In this document: positions 19,560-27,211 of the stretch, piece by piece
Numbering within the stretch: the stretch's first letter is position 1
Layout: every line of letters begins with the position of its first letter
Assembly (NCBI GenBank): GCA_031401675.1
Contig: JANNRR010000144.1
Location: forward strand, 1-35,889
Length of the DNA stretch: 35,889 nucleotides
Origin: JANNRR01 sp031401675
GTDB taxonomy: Bacteria; Pseudomonadota; Alphaproteobacteria; Rhodobacterales; Rhodobacteraceae
Reading direction: 5' to 3'
Notes under the pieces: model-generated
The model's input: the letters and a program-made list of their open reading frames with translations, nothing else
Databases searched by the model: none
What the model was told of the DNA's origin: nothing
Position numbers and translations under genes: made by a program

Positions 19560-19755
19560 CATCATCCCTTTCCGCCAAATCCGGAAACGCCCGCGACAAT
19601 TCCGCCAGCCGCGCCCGCGTCAGGGGCGCACTTGCCCCCTCGATCCCCAACATCACCAGCAATTCCACCGGCGTCAGCCGCCAGAACTCCCAGGGCCGCA
19701 GCCCCAGATCGCGCAGGCCCGCCCGCATCATCCCGGCCCAGTCCAGCCCGGTCAT
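19474..19755 (-). CDS. GTA tail assembly chaperone (rcc01693-like)
   Basis: A 93-aa small protein. The first ~60 residues (MTGLDWAGMMRAGLRDLG, RPWEFWRLTPVELLVMLG, LTRARLAELSRAFPD) match the rcc01693/TIGR02216 tail assembly chaperone family. The last ~33 residues (from AERDDDGG on) are low-complexity Gly/Arg sequence read inside the tape-measure gene and are probably not functional; family members, as I recall, are nearer 60-70 aa. Its ATG overlaps the gp10 stop as AAAATGA. This arrangement resembles the G/GT chaperone pair of lambdoid phages. Confidence 0.8.
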   Translation of the reverse strand: MTGLDWAGMMRAGLRDLGLRPWEFWRLTPVELLVMLGIEGASAPLTRARLAELSRAFPDLAERDDDGGRGSVERPAVGAGGQSGRGAGGDIGV

Positions 19756-20105
19756 TTTGCCCCTGCCGGCACTTGAGGCCCTTGCCCTTGCAACGATGGC
19801 ACCTGAAACGCCCGCGCCAGAACCTCCGCCGCCGCCCGCGCCGCCTCGACCGGGCCACCGCCGATCTCGACGCAGCGCAGATCGACCGCAACCCCCTGCC
19901 AGCCGCCGCCGCGCAAGCCCGCCACGATCAGCGCCAGCACATCCCGCGTCGAAAACCGTCCTGTCTCGAACCTCTCGACCAGTTCGATCAGCGACCCGAC
20001 CTCCAGCACGCCCTCCAGTTCCGCCAGCGCGCCCAGCGTCAGCCGCATGACGTGGCGCTGGCCATCCAGCCAGATCGCCACTTCGCCTGCAAAAGGGTTC
20101 ACCAT
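19752..20105 (-). CDS. GTA gp10-like tail chaperone/assembly protein
   Basis: A 117-aa protein of the GTA gp10 family: NPFAGEVAIWLDGQRHVMRLTLGALAELE near the N-terminus and a helical remainder (DVLALIVAGLRGGGW). It is predicted to act in tail assembly rather than being structural, from its position between the major tail protein and the tape measure. It shares one base with the major tail gene (TGATG) and ends in AAA-TGA next to the chaperone ATG. Confidence 0.88.
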   Translation of the reverse strand: MVNPFAGEVAIWLDGQRHVMRLTLGALAELEGVLEVGSLIELVERFETGRFSTRDVLALIVAGLRGGGWQGVAVDLRCVEIGGGPVEAARAAAEVLARAFQVPSLQGQGPQVPAGAK

Positions 20106-20518
20106 CAGATCGCGGTAAAGGTCAGCGCCCCGGCCGACGCCAGCGACAGCTCGTACGTCGCTTCGCCGTTGTGGTTGCCGGCATAGTCAAGGCTGGTCAT
20201 CTGAAACGCGCCCTCGATGATCCCGAAGCTCGGCACGATCACCTGAAAGTTCGGCACTTCGCTGTTGAAGAATATCTGCCGGGCCCGTTCGTCCGCCGGG
20301 TCGTCGCGAAACACCCCCGACCCCGATATCGCCGCCGATTTCACCCCCGCGCCAGCCAGCAACTCGCGCCAGCCGCCCTGGCTCTCCAGGCTCGTCACAT
20401 CGACGGATTCCGCGTTGAAGCTGATCCTTGTGGCGCGCAGCCCCGCAATGGTCACGAACTGCCCGCTGCCGGTCAGATCAAGCTTGATCAGTAGGTCCTT
20501 GCCGTTCTGGGCAACCAT
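20105..20518 (-). CDS. GTA gp9-like major tail tube protein
   Basis: A 137-aa protein of the phage major tail / TP901-1-like family: GKDLLIKLDLTGSGQFVTIAGLRATRISFNAESVDVTSLES at the start, GVKSAAISGSGVFRDDPADE in the middle and the NGEATYELSLASAGALTFTA beta-hairpin at the end. Hexamers of this protein form the tail tube. It is separated from gp8 by 21 nt and has GGAGAG before its ATG. Confidence 0.93.
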   Translation of the reverse strand: MVAQNGKDLLIKLDLTGSGQFVTIAGLRATRISFNAESVDVTSLESQGGWRELLAGAGVKSAAISGSGVFRDDPADERARQIFFNSEVPNFQVIVPSFGIIEGAFQMTSLDYAGNHNGEATYELSLASAGALTFTAI

Positions 20519-20539
20519 GTCCGTCTCTCCACTCTTGGA

Positions 20540-20950
20540 TTAATTGTCTTCGACCCGCGCACGAAAGGTCAGGTCGATGCGCCGCACCAGCCCCCGGTCC
20601 ACCCGCCGCGCCACCGCCTTCAGAAACCACAGCCCCACCAGCGAACCGCGGCTCAACGTCAGAGGCGCGCCGATCAGCGCATCCGAAACCGCCGTCGCCG
20701 CCGCCTTTGCCGTCTGGAATCCGGCCGCGTCGGTCACTACCGATACCACAAAGTCATGTTCCGCCCCCGCCGCCGTCATGTCGGACCGGTCGCGCACATC
20801 TTCGGGCCCAAACGAGACGAATGTCCCCAGCCCCGTCCCCTCCGGCACGGCATCAAAGATCGCCGTGCCGACCAGCGCCGTCAGGGCGTTATCGGCGATC
20901 AACCGTTGATAGACTGCGGCCTGCAGGGCCGACGCCACACCGTAGCTCAT
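20540..20950 (-). CDS. GTA gp8-like tail terminator (DUF3168)
   Basis: A 136-aa DUF3168 protein that caps the head-proximal end of the tail tube in RcGTA. Visible marks are ALQAAVYQRLIADNALTALVG, IFDAVPEGT and FVSFGPEDVRDRSDMT. The start at 20950 overlaps the gp7 stop as ATGA; an upstream open frame to 21313 is a shadow of gp7. Confidence 0.9.
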   Translation of the reverse strand: MSYGVASALQAAVYQRLIADNALTALVGTAIFDAVPEGTGLGTFVSFGPEDVRDRSDMTAAGAEHDFVVSVVTDAAGFQTAKAAATAVSDALIGAPLTLSRGSLVGLWFLKAVARRVDRGLVRRIDLTFRARVEDN

Positions 20951-21285
20951 GCCCCCACCTCCTCTTGCGCAAAACAGGTCAGATAATGCGCCTCGGGATC
21001 GGCCTCGGTCACCGCCAAGATCCGGAACACCCGCACCCCGTCGCGGAACCGCTGTTCCGGCTTCGGCCGGGATGGCGCGCCCTGTGGTGCGCCGCGCACG
21101 GTGATCCGGTACGCCACTTTCGACAGCGTCACGAACTCGGCATAGCGCTCGCCGCCGGTCCCGGCCTGTACATCGGCCCACAGGGTGCCCAGCACCACCC
21201 AGGTCTTGACATGCCCACCCGCGCCGTCCGGCAGGCGCTGCGCCTCTTCCAGCACCAGCTTGCGCGACAGGTTGATGGTTTTCAC
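20947..21285 (-). CDS. GTA gp7-like head closure/stopper protein
   Basis: A 112-aa phage head-tail adaptor-type protein (NLSRKLVLEEAQRLPDGAGGHVKTWVVLGTLWADV, RITVRGAPQG, FRILAVTEADPEAHYLTCFAQEE). It forms the stopper ring between connector and tail. The start is GTG at 21285, overlapping the gp6 stop as GTGA. Confidence 0.92.
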   Translation of the reverse strand: MKTINLSRKLVLEEAQRLPDGAGGHVKTWVVLGTLWADVQAGTGGERYAEFVTLSKVAYRITVRGAPQGAPSRPKPEQRFRDGVRVFRILAVTEADPEAHYLTCFAQEEVGA

Positions 21286-21875
21286 GCCACACCCCCGCCC
21301 AGCACCCGCACATTGCGCCAGCGCTCGATCAGCGCGGTGACGCCAAACGGCATCGACCCGGCGTCCGCTTCCACCCGGCGGTCATGGTATTGCGCCGCCA
21401 ACAGCAGCACCGCCTGCCGCAGATCGCCGGGCACATCGGCCCAGGCCGGGCCGAACCCGGCGGTAAACACGATCTCGGCGGTGCCGTCGATCGGCACCGT
21501 CGGCAACAGGATTCCCGAAGCCACCAGCTTCGGGCGGTGCATGTCCTTGGCCAGAACATAGCGCGTCGGATCGACCAGCGTCGGAACCCCGGTCCGGTCC
21601 AGCACGTTCACCGACACGATCGCCTGCACCGGGGCCACCGGCAGCGGCTGCTCGGCCAGATCACGCCAATCCTGCACCGTATACAGAAACGGCCGCAGGA
21701 TCAGCATCTTGCCGATACGCGCCTCGATCACCGCGACACCGGCCCGGATCAGCCGCAAGAGCAGCGCGTCCTGTGCCCCGTCATCGGCAAACCCGGTCCC
21801 CAGGCGCAGATGGTCCTTGAAGTCCTGTAGCGGCAGCGCCGCATCCGGCACTGTCGTCTGCTCGATCAACATCAT
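21282..21875 (-). CDS. GTA gp6-like head-tail connector (adaptor) protein
   Basis: A 197-aa protein of the gp6-like head-tail connector family, with PLQDFKDHLRLGTGFADDGAQDALLLRLIRAG near the N-terminus and FGPAWADVPGDLRQAVLLLAAQYHDRR near the C-terminus. It forms the ring under the portal. It lies 103 bp from the capsid gene, the intervening DNA holding a terminator-like hairpin, so its expression may be lower than that of the capsid. Confidence 0.92.
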   Translation of the reverse strand: MMLIEQTTVPDAALPLQDFKDHLRLGTGFADDGAQDALLLRLIRAGVAVIEARIGKMLILRPFLYTVQDWRDLAEQPLPVAPVQAIVSVNVLDRTGVPTLVDPTRYVLAKDMHRPKLVASGILLPTVPIDGTAEIVFTAGFGPAWADVPGDLRQAVLLLAAQYHDRRVEADAGSMPFGVTALIERWRNVRVLGGGVA

Positions 21876-21933
21876 GATATCTCTCCGAAATCCCGGTCGC
21901 AGGTCATCGACAGCAAGCGCATGGGCACGTCCG

Positions 21934-21966
21934 AAAACCGCCCCCGGTCAGTCCCCCCGGGGGCGG
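21934..21966 (-). terminator. Intrinsic terminator-like hairpin just downstream of the major capsid gene
   Basis: On the minus strand CCGCCCCCGG (21966-21957) and CCGGGGGCGG (21947-21938) pair perfectly over 10 bp around a 9-nt loop and are followed by TTTTCGG. It lies 12 nt after the capsid stop and before gp6, inside the GTA operon. Confidence 0.75.
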
Positions 21967-21978
21967 CAGGTCCCAGCC

Positions 21979-23181
21979 TCAGCTGACCGCGAACTTCAGC
22001 ATCTTGATCGCCGCATAATCCGCCACGTCACCGCCGACGCGCTTGTTGGCATAGAACAGCACGTTCGGCTTGGCACTGAACGGGTCGCGCAGCACGCGCA
22101 GGTCCGGCCGTTCGGCAATGGTGTAGCCCGCCCGGAAATCGCCGAACGCCATCGCATAGGAACTGGCCGCGATATCCGGCATGTCCTCGGCCACCAGCAC
22201 CGGATAGCCCATCAACAGCGACGGTGTCGCCGCCGACAGCCCGTCCGACCACAGGAAGCGCCCGTCGGCATCCTTCATCTTGCGCACGGTCCCCGCGGTC
22301 TTGGAGTTCATCACGAACGTCGCGTTGGCGCGGTATTCCGCCGTCAGCGAATAGACCAGGCTGACAATCGCATCCGCAGCGTTGACCGGGGCAAAGTCAC
22401 CCACGGTGCCGGTCGCGATATAGCCGATGCTGCCCCAGGCCCACGATGCATTCGCCACCTTGGTCGGCAGCATGATGCCCTTGGGCTTGTCGATGCCGTC
22501 GCCATTGATGAATGCAGAGGCTTCGGCGCGGATGAAGCGATTGGCGATCTTGCCCGCCAGCCAGCCCTCCACGTCAAATGCGCTGTCGTCCAGCAGACGC
22601 TGGCTCGCCTTCGGCATGGCGCTCAGTTCGTGCAGCTTGATCGAGATGCGCTCGATGGTCGGCGTCGAGGTTTCAGCCGTCGGGGTGGTTTCGGTCGCCC
22701 AACCCGAACCGACTTCGGACCGGTCGATAAGCACGTCGAACGAGGTGGCGTCGATAGTGACGACATTGGCCACCGAGCGCAACGACGAGGTCGACACCAG
22801 CATCGAGCGGATGGTGTCCGCCGTCTGCGGGTCGACCAGATAGCCGCCGTCGGCCGCCACGGCGGTGCTCAGGGCCTTGCCCTCAAGCACCAGCCCGCGC
22901 AGTCCGTCATCGTCGCCGCTGCGCAGATAAGCGCCGAACGCCTTCTTGTGCGGCACTTCGATTTCCGCATGGGCCGCCAGCGCCGGGCGCCCCGCAATCA
23001 TGGTTTTCCGATCCAGCATGGTCAGTCGCTCTTCCTGTTGTTGCAACTTCGATTTCACGTCGCTCTGAAAGCCCTTGAACTCGTTCAGAAATCCCGTCAG
23101 CGCGGTCTTCACCTCCGCCGCCGGGTGTGGGCCGTCCGGCAAAGCGGTATCGGCCCGAGTCTTGGTCTCGGTCTTCATCAT
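21979..23181 (-). CDS. GTA gp5-like major capsid protein (HK97 fold)
   Basis: A 400-aa HK97-type capsid protein. Residues about 1-105 are a charged coiled-coil scaffold (KTALTGFLNEFKGFQSDVKSKLQQQEERL) that the neighbouring protease should remove. The mature shell domain begins near LSTAVAADGGYLVDPQTAD and runs to the C-terminus, with QRLLDDSAFDVEGWLAGKIANRF and PVLVAEDMPDIAASSYAMAFGDF as typical blocks. It lies 20 nt after the protease gene, with its own hairpin terminator downstream. Confidence 0.96.
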   Translation of the reverse strand: MMKTETKTRADTALPDGPHPAAEVKTALTGFLNEFKGFQSDVKSKLQQQEERLTMLDRKTMIAGRPALAAHAEIEVPHKKAFGAYLRSGDDDGLRGLVLEGKALSTAVAADGGYLVDPQTADTIRSMLVSTSSLRSVANVVTIDATSFDVLIDRSEVGSGWATETTPTAETSTPTIERISIKLHELSAMPKASQRLLDDSAFDVEGWLAGKIANRFIRAEASAFINGDGIDKPKGIMLPTKVANASWAWGSIGYIATGTVGDFAPVNAADAIVSLVYSLTAEYRANATFVMNSKTAGTVRKMKDADGRFLWSDGLSAATPSLLMGYPVLVAEDMPDIAASSYAMAFGDFRAGYTIAERPDLRVLRDPFSAKPNVLFYANKRVGGDVADYAAIKMLKFAVS

Positions 23182-23201
23182 CCCATCACCCTTCCAAAGG
23201 T

Positions 23202-23780
23202 TCAGACGGCGGGTTCCTCACCCGCCACCACTTGCCGCGCCGCGTCGAACGCTTCGGCAAGCTCCCGCAACAGGCCAACGGGATCGCTCCCCTTGGCCCC
23301 GACCCGCGCATCCGGCAGCATCGGGAATGTCACCAGCGACACTTCCCAAAGCTCCAGTTCCGACAACAGCCGCTGGCCCTTGCCGTCCTTTTCGGCCCTG
23401 ACCGTGCGATAGCCGATCGACAATCCGTCGATCGCCCCCGCCGCAATCAGCGCCACCGCTTCCCGACCCTTCTCGACTTCGGTCAGCAAACGCCCCTTCA
23501 CATAAAGCCCGCGCCCGTCCTCGCGCACCTCGTCCCAGATGCCGATCGGCTGCGCCGGATCGTGCTGCCACAGCATCTTGACCCGGCCGCCCTTGGCTTC
23601 CAGCGCCTTCAGGCTGGCCGCATAGGCCCCGGCCATCACCACATCGCCGCCCTGATCGCGCTTGCCGAACAACGACGCATAGCCGGAAATCCGTGTGCCA
23701 TCCGTCACTTGCAGCTCGCCCTGCAACCGGACGAACTTGTGCTCCAACCCGTAGTCCATCGACCCCATCCCTTTCTTCAT
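23202..23780 (-). CDS. GTA gp4-like prohead maturation protease
   Basis: A 192-aa HK97-family prohead protease. The serine-protease core is visible: His73 in KMLWQHDPAQPIG and Ser121 in AIDGLSIGYRT, with ISGYASLFGKRDQGGD before them. It cleaves the capsid scaffold during head maturation. The ATG at 23780 overlaps the gene upstream as ATGA; starts at Met5 or Met8 are possible, and the AAAGGG before Met8 makes that one credible. Confidence 0.93.
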   Translation of the reverse strand: MKKGMGSMDYGLEHKFVRLQGELQVTDGTRISGYASLFGKRDQGGDVVMAGAYAASLKALEAKGGRVKMLWQHDPAQPIGIWDEVREDGRGLYVKGRLLTEVEKGREAVALIAAGAIDGLSIGYRTVRAEKDGKGQRLLSELELWEVSLVTFPMLPDARVGAKGSDPVGLLRELAEAFDAARQVVAGEEPAV

Positions 23781-24037
23781 TTCACCGCCGCCTGGATCAG
23801 CACGTCCGCCCCCTGCGCCAGCAGAAACGCCGCCACGCCGTAGACTGCCAGCCAGATGCGTTTCTCCATCCGGCCAAGCGCGCTCTCGATCTGCTGCAAC
23901 CGGTATTCCAGCGCCGTCCAGCGCTCCTGCGCCACCCGCTCATTCGCCTCGATCCGCAAGCTCGCCGCATCGAAACTGTCGTAAAGGTAGCGAGAGCCCC
24001 CGCTCGGACTGCGCTCAGTCGGACCGCGCTCGGTCAT
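23777..24037 (-). CDS. GTA small membrane-spanning protein (g3.5 position)
   Basis: An 86-aa protein with a polar N-terminus, an amphipathic helix (residues about 28-58, ANERVAQERWTALEYRLQQ) and one membrane segment at the C-terminus (about 61-82, WLAVYGVAAFLLAQGADVLI). A gene of this size and type lies between portal and protease in RcGTA. Function is not established; a tail-anchored membrane protein might tether procapsids. It overlaps the portal stop and the protease start as ATGA at both ends. Confidence 0.8.
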   Translation of the reverse strand: MTERGPTERSPSGGSRYLYDSFDAASLRIEANERVAQERWTALEYRLQQIESALGRMEKRIWLAVYGVAAFLLAQGADVLIQAAVK

Positions 24038-25284
24038 TCGTCCGCCGCCAGTCGCGGCAGACCCAGGATCACCCGTTTCTCAGCCTCGGTCAGAAACGTC
24101 GCCGCCCCGACCCGCGCCCACTGCTGATCGCGCTCCACCGCCAGCGCCGGCACCTGATCCAGATCGGGGCGCAACTCGACCATCTCGCCGGTAAACGCCG
24201 CCAGCCAGTGCGATACCGCCGCCGCCACCCGCGTCACCAGCGGCACTACCGTCAACCGGTAAAACGCCCGGTTCGCCTCCTGATAATTGGCATAGGTCGC
24301 ATCTCCCGTAAGCCCGATCAGCATCGGCGGTACCCCGAATGCCACCGCAATCTCGCGCGCCGCCGCTTCCTTGGTCTTCTGGAATTCCATGTCCGACGGG
24401 CTGAACCCCATCGGCTTCCAGTCCAGCCCGCCCTCCAGCAGCATCGGCCGCCCGGCGTTGCGCGCCCCCTGATGGTGCGCCTCCATCTCGTTCACCAGCC
24501 GCTCGTACTGATCGGCACTCATTGCGCCCTGGCCATCGACGCCCTTGTAGATGATCGCCCCCGACGGCCGCGCCGCGTTGTCCAAGAGCGCCTTCGACCA
24601 GCGCGACGCACTGTTATGGACATCGACCGCCGTCGCCGCCGCCTGCATCGGCGACAGCCCGTAATGATCGTCCTGCGGGTGGAAGGTCTTGACATGACAG
24701 ATCGGCGCCGCCGCCGCCATCAGATCGAACCGGTGCCGCCGGTTGCCTACCGTATAGTCATAGGCCACCGGCCAGCCATCCGCCCCCGGCACCAGGCTGA
24801 TCCGGTCCGACCGCAGCACGTGCAACTCCAGCGGCAACACCGCCGAGCCATCGTCCAGCAGCCCGCCGACCGCTTCCAGATAACCGTTGCCGGACAACAA
24901 AAGCTGGCCATACAGCGCCTCGAACAGCTCCGCCTTGCCCTGAGCTGCATTCGGCCGCCGGATCAGGTCCAGAAGCGGATGCATCTCGAACCGCCGGTCC
25001 TGGTCCTGCAACACCAGAGGCAGCGCCGCCGCCGCCTCGGCAATCAGCTTGACGGCGCGAAACCCGACCGGGTTGCCCTGAAACCCGGTCCGGGTCAGGC
25101 TGACCGTATCGCGCGGGCTCCACGCCACCCGGCCACTAGACGCATAGGCGATCACCGGCCCCGTCGCCGAAGCCTTCACCTGCGGAACCGCCATCGGAAC
25201 CGCCATCGGCCCCGCCAACGGCCCCACCAACGGCCCCACCAACGGCGCAGCCGCCTCGGCCCGCCGGAAAAAATCAAACACCAT
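24034..25284 (-). CDS. GTA gp3-like portal protein
   Basis: A 416-aa HK97-type portal protein that forms the DNA-entry ring at one capsid vertex. Family blocks include ASSGRVAWSPRDT, NGYLEAVGGLLDDGS, HVKTFHPQDDHYGLSPMQAAATAVDVHNSASRWSKALLDNAARPSG and GDATYANYQEANRAFYRLTVVPLV. The start has GAGGAG nine bases upstream. Residues 14-33 are an unusual Pro/Gly/Val/Met repeat (PLVGPLVGPLAGPMAVPMAVP) encoded by five 12-bp units, which looks like a recent expansion in a disordered N-terminus. Confidence 0.95.
   Translation of the reverse strand: MVFDFFRRAEAAAPLVGPLVGPLAGPMAVPMAVPQVKASATGPVIAYASSGRVAWSPRDTVSLTRTGFQGNPVGFRAVKLIAEAAAALPLVLQDQDRRFEMHPLLDLIRRPNAAQGKAELFEALYGQLLLSGNGYLEAVGGLLDDGSAVLPLELHVLRSDRISLVPGADGWPVAYDYTVGNRRHRFDLMAAAAPICHVKTFHPQDDHYGLSPMQAAATAVDVHNSASRWSKALLDNAARPSGAIIYKGVDGQGAMSADQYERLVNEMEAHHQGARNAGRPMLLEGGLDWKPMGFSPSDMEFQKTKEAAAREIAVAFGVPPMLIGLTGDATYANYQEANRAFYRLTVVPLVTRVAAAVSHWLAAFTGEMVELRPDLDQVPALAVERDQQWARVGAATFLTEAEKRVILGLPRLAADE
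25184..25243. repeat. Five 12-bp tandem repeats within the portal gene
   Basis: On the plus strand the units are GGAACCGCCATC twice, GGCCCCGCCAAC once and GGCCCCACCAAC twice, followed by a partial GGCGCAGCC. They encode repeats of four residues (PLVG/PLAG/PMAV) near the portal N-terminus and keep the frame. Confidence 0.85.
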
Positions 25285-25437
25285 CAGATTGCTCCTCGTT
25301 CAGCCGTTCCCGACCGGATACCAGTCATGGGCGCGCGCCGGATCATGGGCCACGCCGCCCGCCCCCAACGACCCCCGCAAGCCCGGCAAACCAGCCCGTC
25401 CTGCGACGCTCCATTGGCACCCGGATCCATTGTTCCG

Positions 25438-25456
25438 CAGATATCCCCGCCGGAGG
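25438..25456 (-). repeat. Dispersed intergenic motif, copy 2 (terminase-portal gap)
   Basis: CCCTCCGGCGGGGATATCT reads on the minus strand 16 nt after the terminase stop. It matches the motif downstream of the aldolase. The whole 188-bp gap (25285-25472) has no credible gene and is the longest untranslated stretch inside the GTA cluster. Confidence 0.55.
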
Positions 25457-25472
25457 GTGAGGGCCGCCCCCG

Positions 25473-26816
25473 CTACAGCAGCCGCACCCGAGGCCGCCGC
25501 CAGGCCGCCGCAGGCACGATCATCAGTTCGGTCAGGGCCCAGACCAGCGCATCCACCCGGTCCGGGCTGCCCTTGCCCTCGTAGCCGCGCCCGGTCATCC
25601 GGCACATCTGGTCTTCCAGCCCGCCAAGCCCGCGCACATGCGACACCCGGCCCTGCTCATACAGCGCCGCCACCGGCTCGGCCCGCGCCACCTTGCCTTT
25701 CGAGGCTCGGAGCGCCCGATAGGGCACCAGCGGATCGATCGACCGCACCACCGTCTCTACCAGTTCGCCACCCTGATTGACCTCGGCCACCAGCCGCTCG
25801 GCGCCGTGCCGCTCGAACGCGTCGATCGCCGCCGTCGCCCATTCGATCGGGCTCGCCGCCGACACCGTCGCGTCTTCCAGCACATAGGCGCGCCAGTCCT
25901 GCGGCGGCCCATCGGTCACCACCCCGGCCACGATGATCCCGCATTCGTCCGACCCGACCCCACCGCTGACCGACGGGTCCACCGCCACCACGATCCGGCT
26001 CATCTGCGGCACATCCACCACCCGGGCCGCCTCCAGTCCGCCTTGCGTCCACAATGCGCCCTCGGCATCCTCCAGCAGCACCCCGTCCAGCTCCTGCCGC
26101 CCGATCCGGGTACCGGCATAGCGCACCCGCACCTCCTCCAGAAACGACGCCGCCAGATAGGCGCGGTTGGCTTCGGTCGGGGCATGCGTCACCACCGTTG
26201 ACGGGTTGCCCAGAAGCGACTTCAGAACCGGCACATTGCGCGGCGTCGTCGTCACCACCTGCCGCGGGTTGTCGCCCAGCCGCAAACTGAACTGTAGCAT
26301 GTCCCAGGCATCCTCGGCCTTCTTCCACTTCGCCAGCTCGTCCACCCAGGCGGCATCGAACTGCGGCCCGCGCAGGCTTTCCGGATCATGCGCCGAATAG
26401 ACGGTGGCGGTCGCGCCGTTCGGCCAGACCAGCCGCTTGCGCCCCGCCTCCCAGACCGGTTTGCGGTCCGGCGGCGAGCAGGCCAGAATTCCGCTTTCGC
26501 CAAACACCATCACATCGCGCGCCTGCTCTACCGTCTCGCCGATCAGCGCCACCCGGTGCGATCGGCCGGGGTCCAGCGGCCGCGCCCCCTCAACCTCCGA
26601 TCGCACCCATTCCGCCCCGGCCCGAGTCTTGCCTGCCCCGCGTCCACCCCGGATCACCCAGGTCTTCCAGTTGCCCTCGGGCGGCAACTGATGCGGCAGC
26701 GCCCAGAATTCGAACAGCCACGGCAGCGCCAGCAGCGCGCCGTTGCTCAGGCCGTCAAGGAATTCCTGCACCACCTCCTGTGGCGCGCAGGCGAGCCAGA
26801 CGGCGCCCGATCTCAT
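25473..26816 (-). CDS. GTA gp2-like large terminase (TerL)
   Basis: A protein of about 447 aa: the ATPase/nuclease that packages host DNA into GTA heads. Walker A is GGRGAGKT (residues 57-64); the Walker B region is FDAAWVDELAKW; the RNase H-like nuclease domain includes IVVAVDPSVSGG. LPWLFEFWALPHQLPPEGNWKTWV is the typical lead-in. The start at 26816 is chosen as the ATG nearest this region; a GTG at 26801 is an alternative, and ATGs further upstream would add non-family residues. It overlaps the small terminase gene by 62 nt. Confidence 0.93.
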   Translation of the reverse strand: MRSGAVWLACAPQEVVQEFLDGLSNGALLALPWLFEFWALPHQLPPEGNWKTWVIRGGRGAGKTRAGAEWVRSEVEGARPLDPGRSHRVALIGETVEQARDVMVFGESGILACSPPDRKPVWEAGRKRLVWPNGATATVYSAHDPESLRGPQFDAAWVDELAKWKKAEDAWDMLQFSLRLGDNPRQVVTTTPRNVPVLKSLLGNPSTVVTHAPTEANRAYLAASFLEEVRVRYAGTRIGRQELDGVLLEDAEGALWTQGGLEAARVVDVPQMSRIVVAVDPSVSGGVGSDECGIIVAGVVTDGPPQDWRAYVLEDATVSAASPIEWATAAIDAFERHGAERLVAEVNQGGELVETVVRSIDPLVPYRALRASKGKVARAEPVAALYEQGRVSHVRGLGGLEDQMCRMTGRGYEGKGSPDRVDALVWALTELMIVPAAAWRRPRVRLL

Positions 26817-27093
26817 CGCGGGCCGCGTCGAAATCCAGCGCGTAGTCGTTGACGACACCGGCATCATGTCTGCGGAGCTTTTCAACCTTTGCCCTTTCAT
26901 CCAGCGCCGATTGCAGCGCCTTGCCCAGCATGGTCACAATCGCCGTCACCTCCCGGGTGCGCGAAATGTTGCCAGCCTTGATTTCCCGGATCACCAGGTT
27001 CAGGTCTTCAACCGACCTGGCCAGATGCTGCTCTGTCACCGAAAGGATGGCCTCCGGCGACCCATCACTCGTGATGGAGTCCATTTCTGTCAT
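26755..27093 (-). CDS. GTA gp1-like small terminase
   Basis: A 112-aa, mainly helical protein with a long charged coiled coil (VEDLNLVIREIKAG, MLGKALQSALDERAKVEKLRR) and a C-terminal Arg-rich helix (DEIGRRLARLRA). It occupies the g1 position, shown in RcGTA to be a divergent small terminase that works with TerL without strong sequence specificity. Assignment rests on position, size and helical character. It is the first GTA gene, downstream of a good promoter. Confidence 0.8.
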   Translation of the reverse strand: MTEMDSITSDGSPEAILSVTEQHLARSVEDLNLVIREIKAGNISRTREVTAIVTMLGKALQSALDERAKVEKLRRHDAGVVNDYALDFDAARDEIGRRLARLRATGGGAGIP

Positions 27094-27205
27094 TCGTCGG
27101 AAACCCGCCTCTCATGCTCAACTGCACGATGTCTTGTGGAAGCGGTGCGGCCAAAAAAAATCGGCGCCGGGTCACCCCGTGCCGCTCGCCCACTTCTTCT
27201 AGCAT
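27065..27205 (-). CDS. Possible 46-codon leader ORF ahead of the first GTA gene
   Basis: An ATG at 27205, almost exactly at the predicted transcription start, opens 46 codons (MLEEVGERHGVTRRRFFLAA...) ending 29 nt inside gp1 in another frame. The reading frame spans a T8 tract. No Shine-Dalgarno is possible if transcription starts as predicted, so it would be leaderless. There is no homology I recognise, and it may be chance. Confidence 0.2.
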   Translation of the reverse strand: MLEEVGERHGVTRRRFFLAAPLPQDIVQLSMRGGFPTNDRNGLHHE

Positions 27206-27211
27206 GCCTGT

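Noticed and set aside
21709..23412. 567-codon plus-strand frame opposite the capsid gene
   Set aside because: Antisense shadow of the major capsid and protease genes, with no domain pattern.
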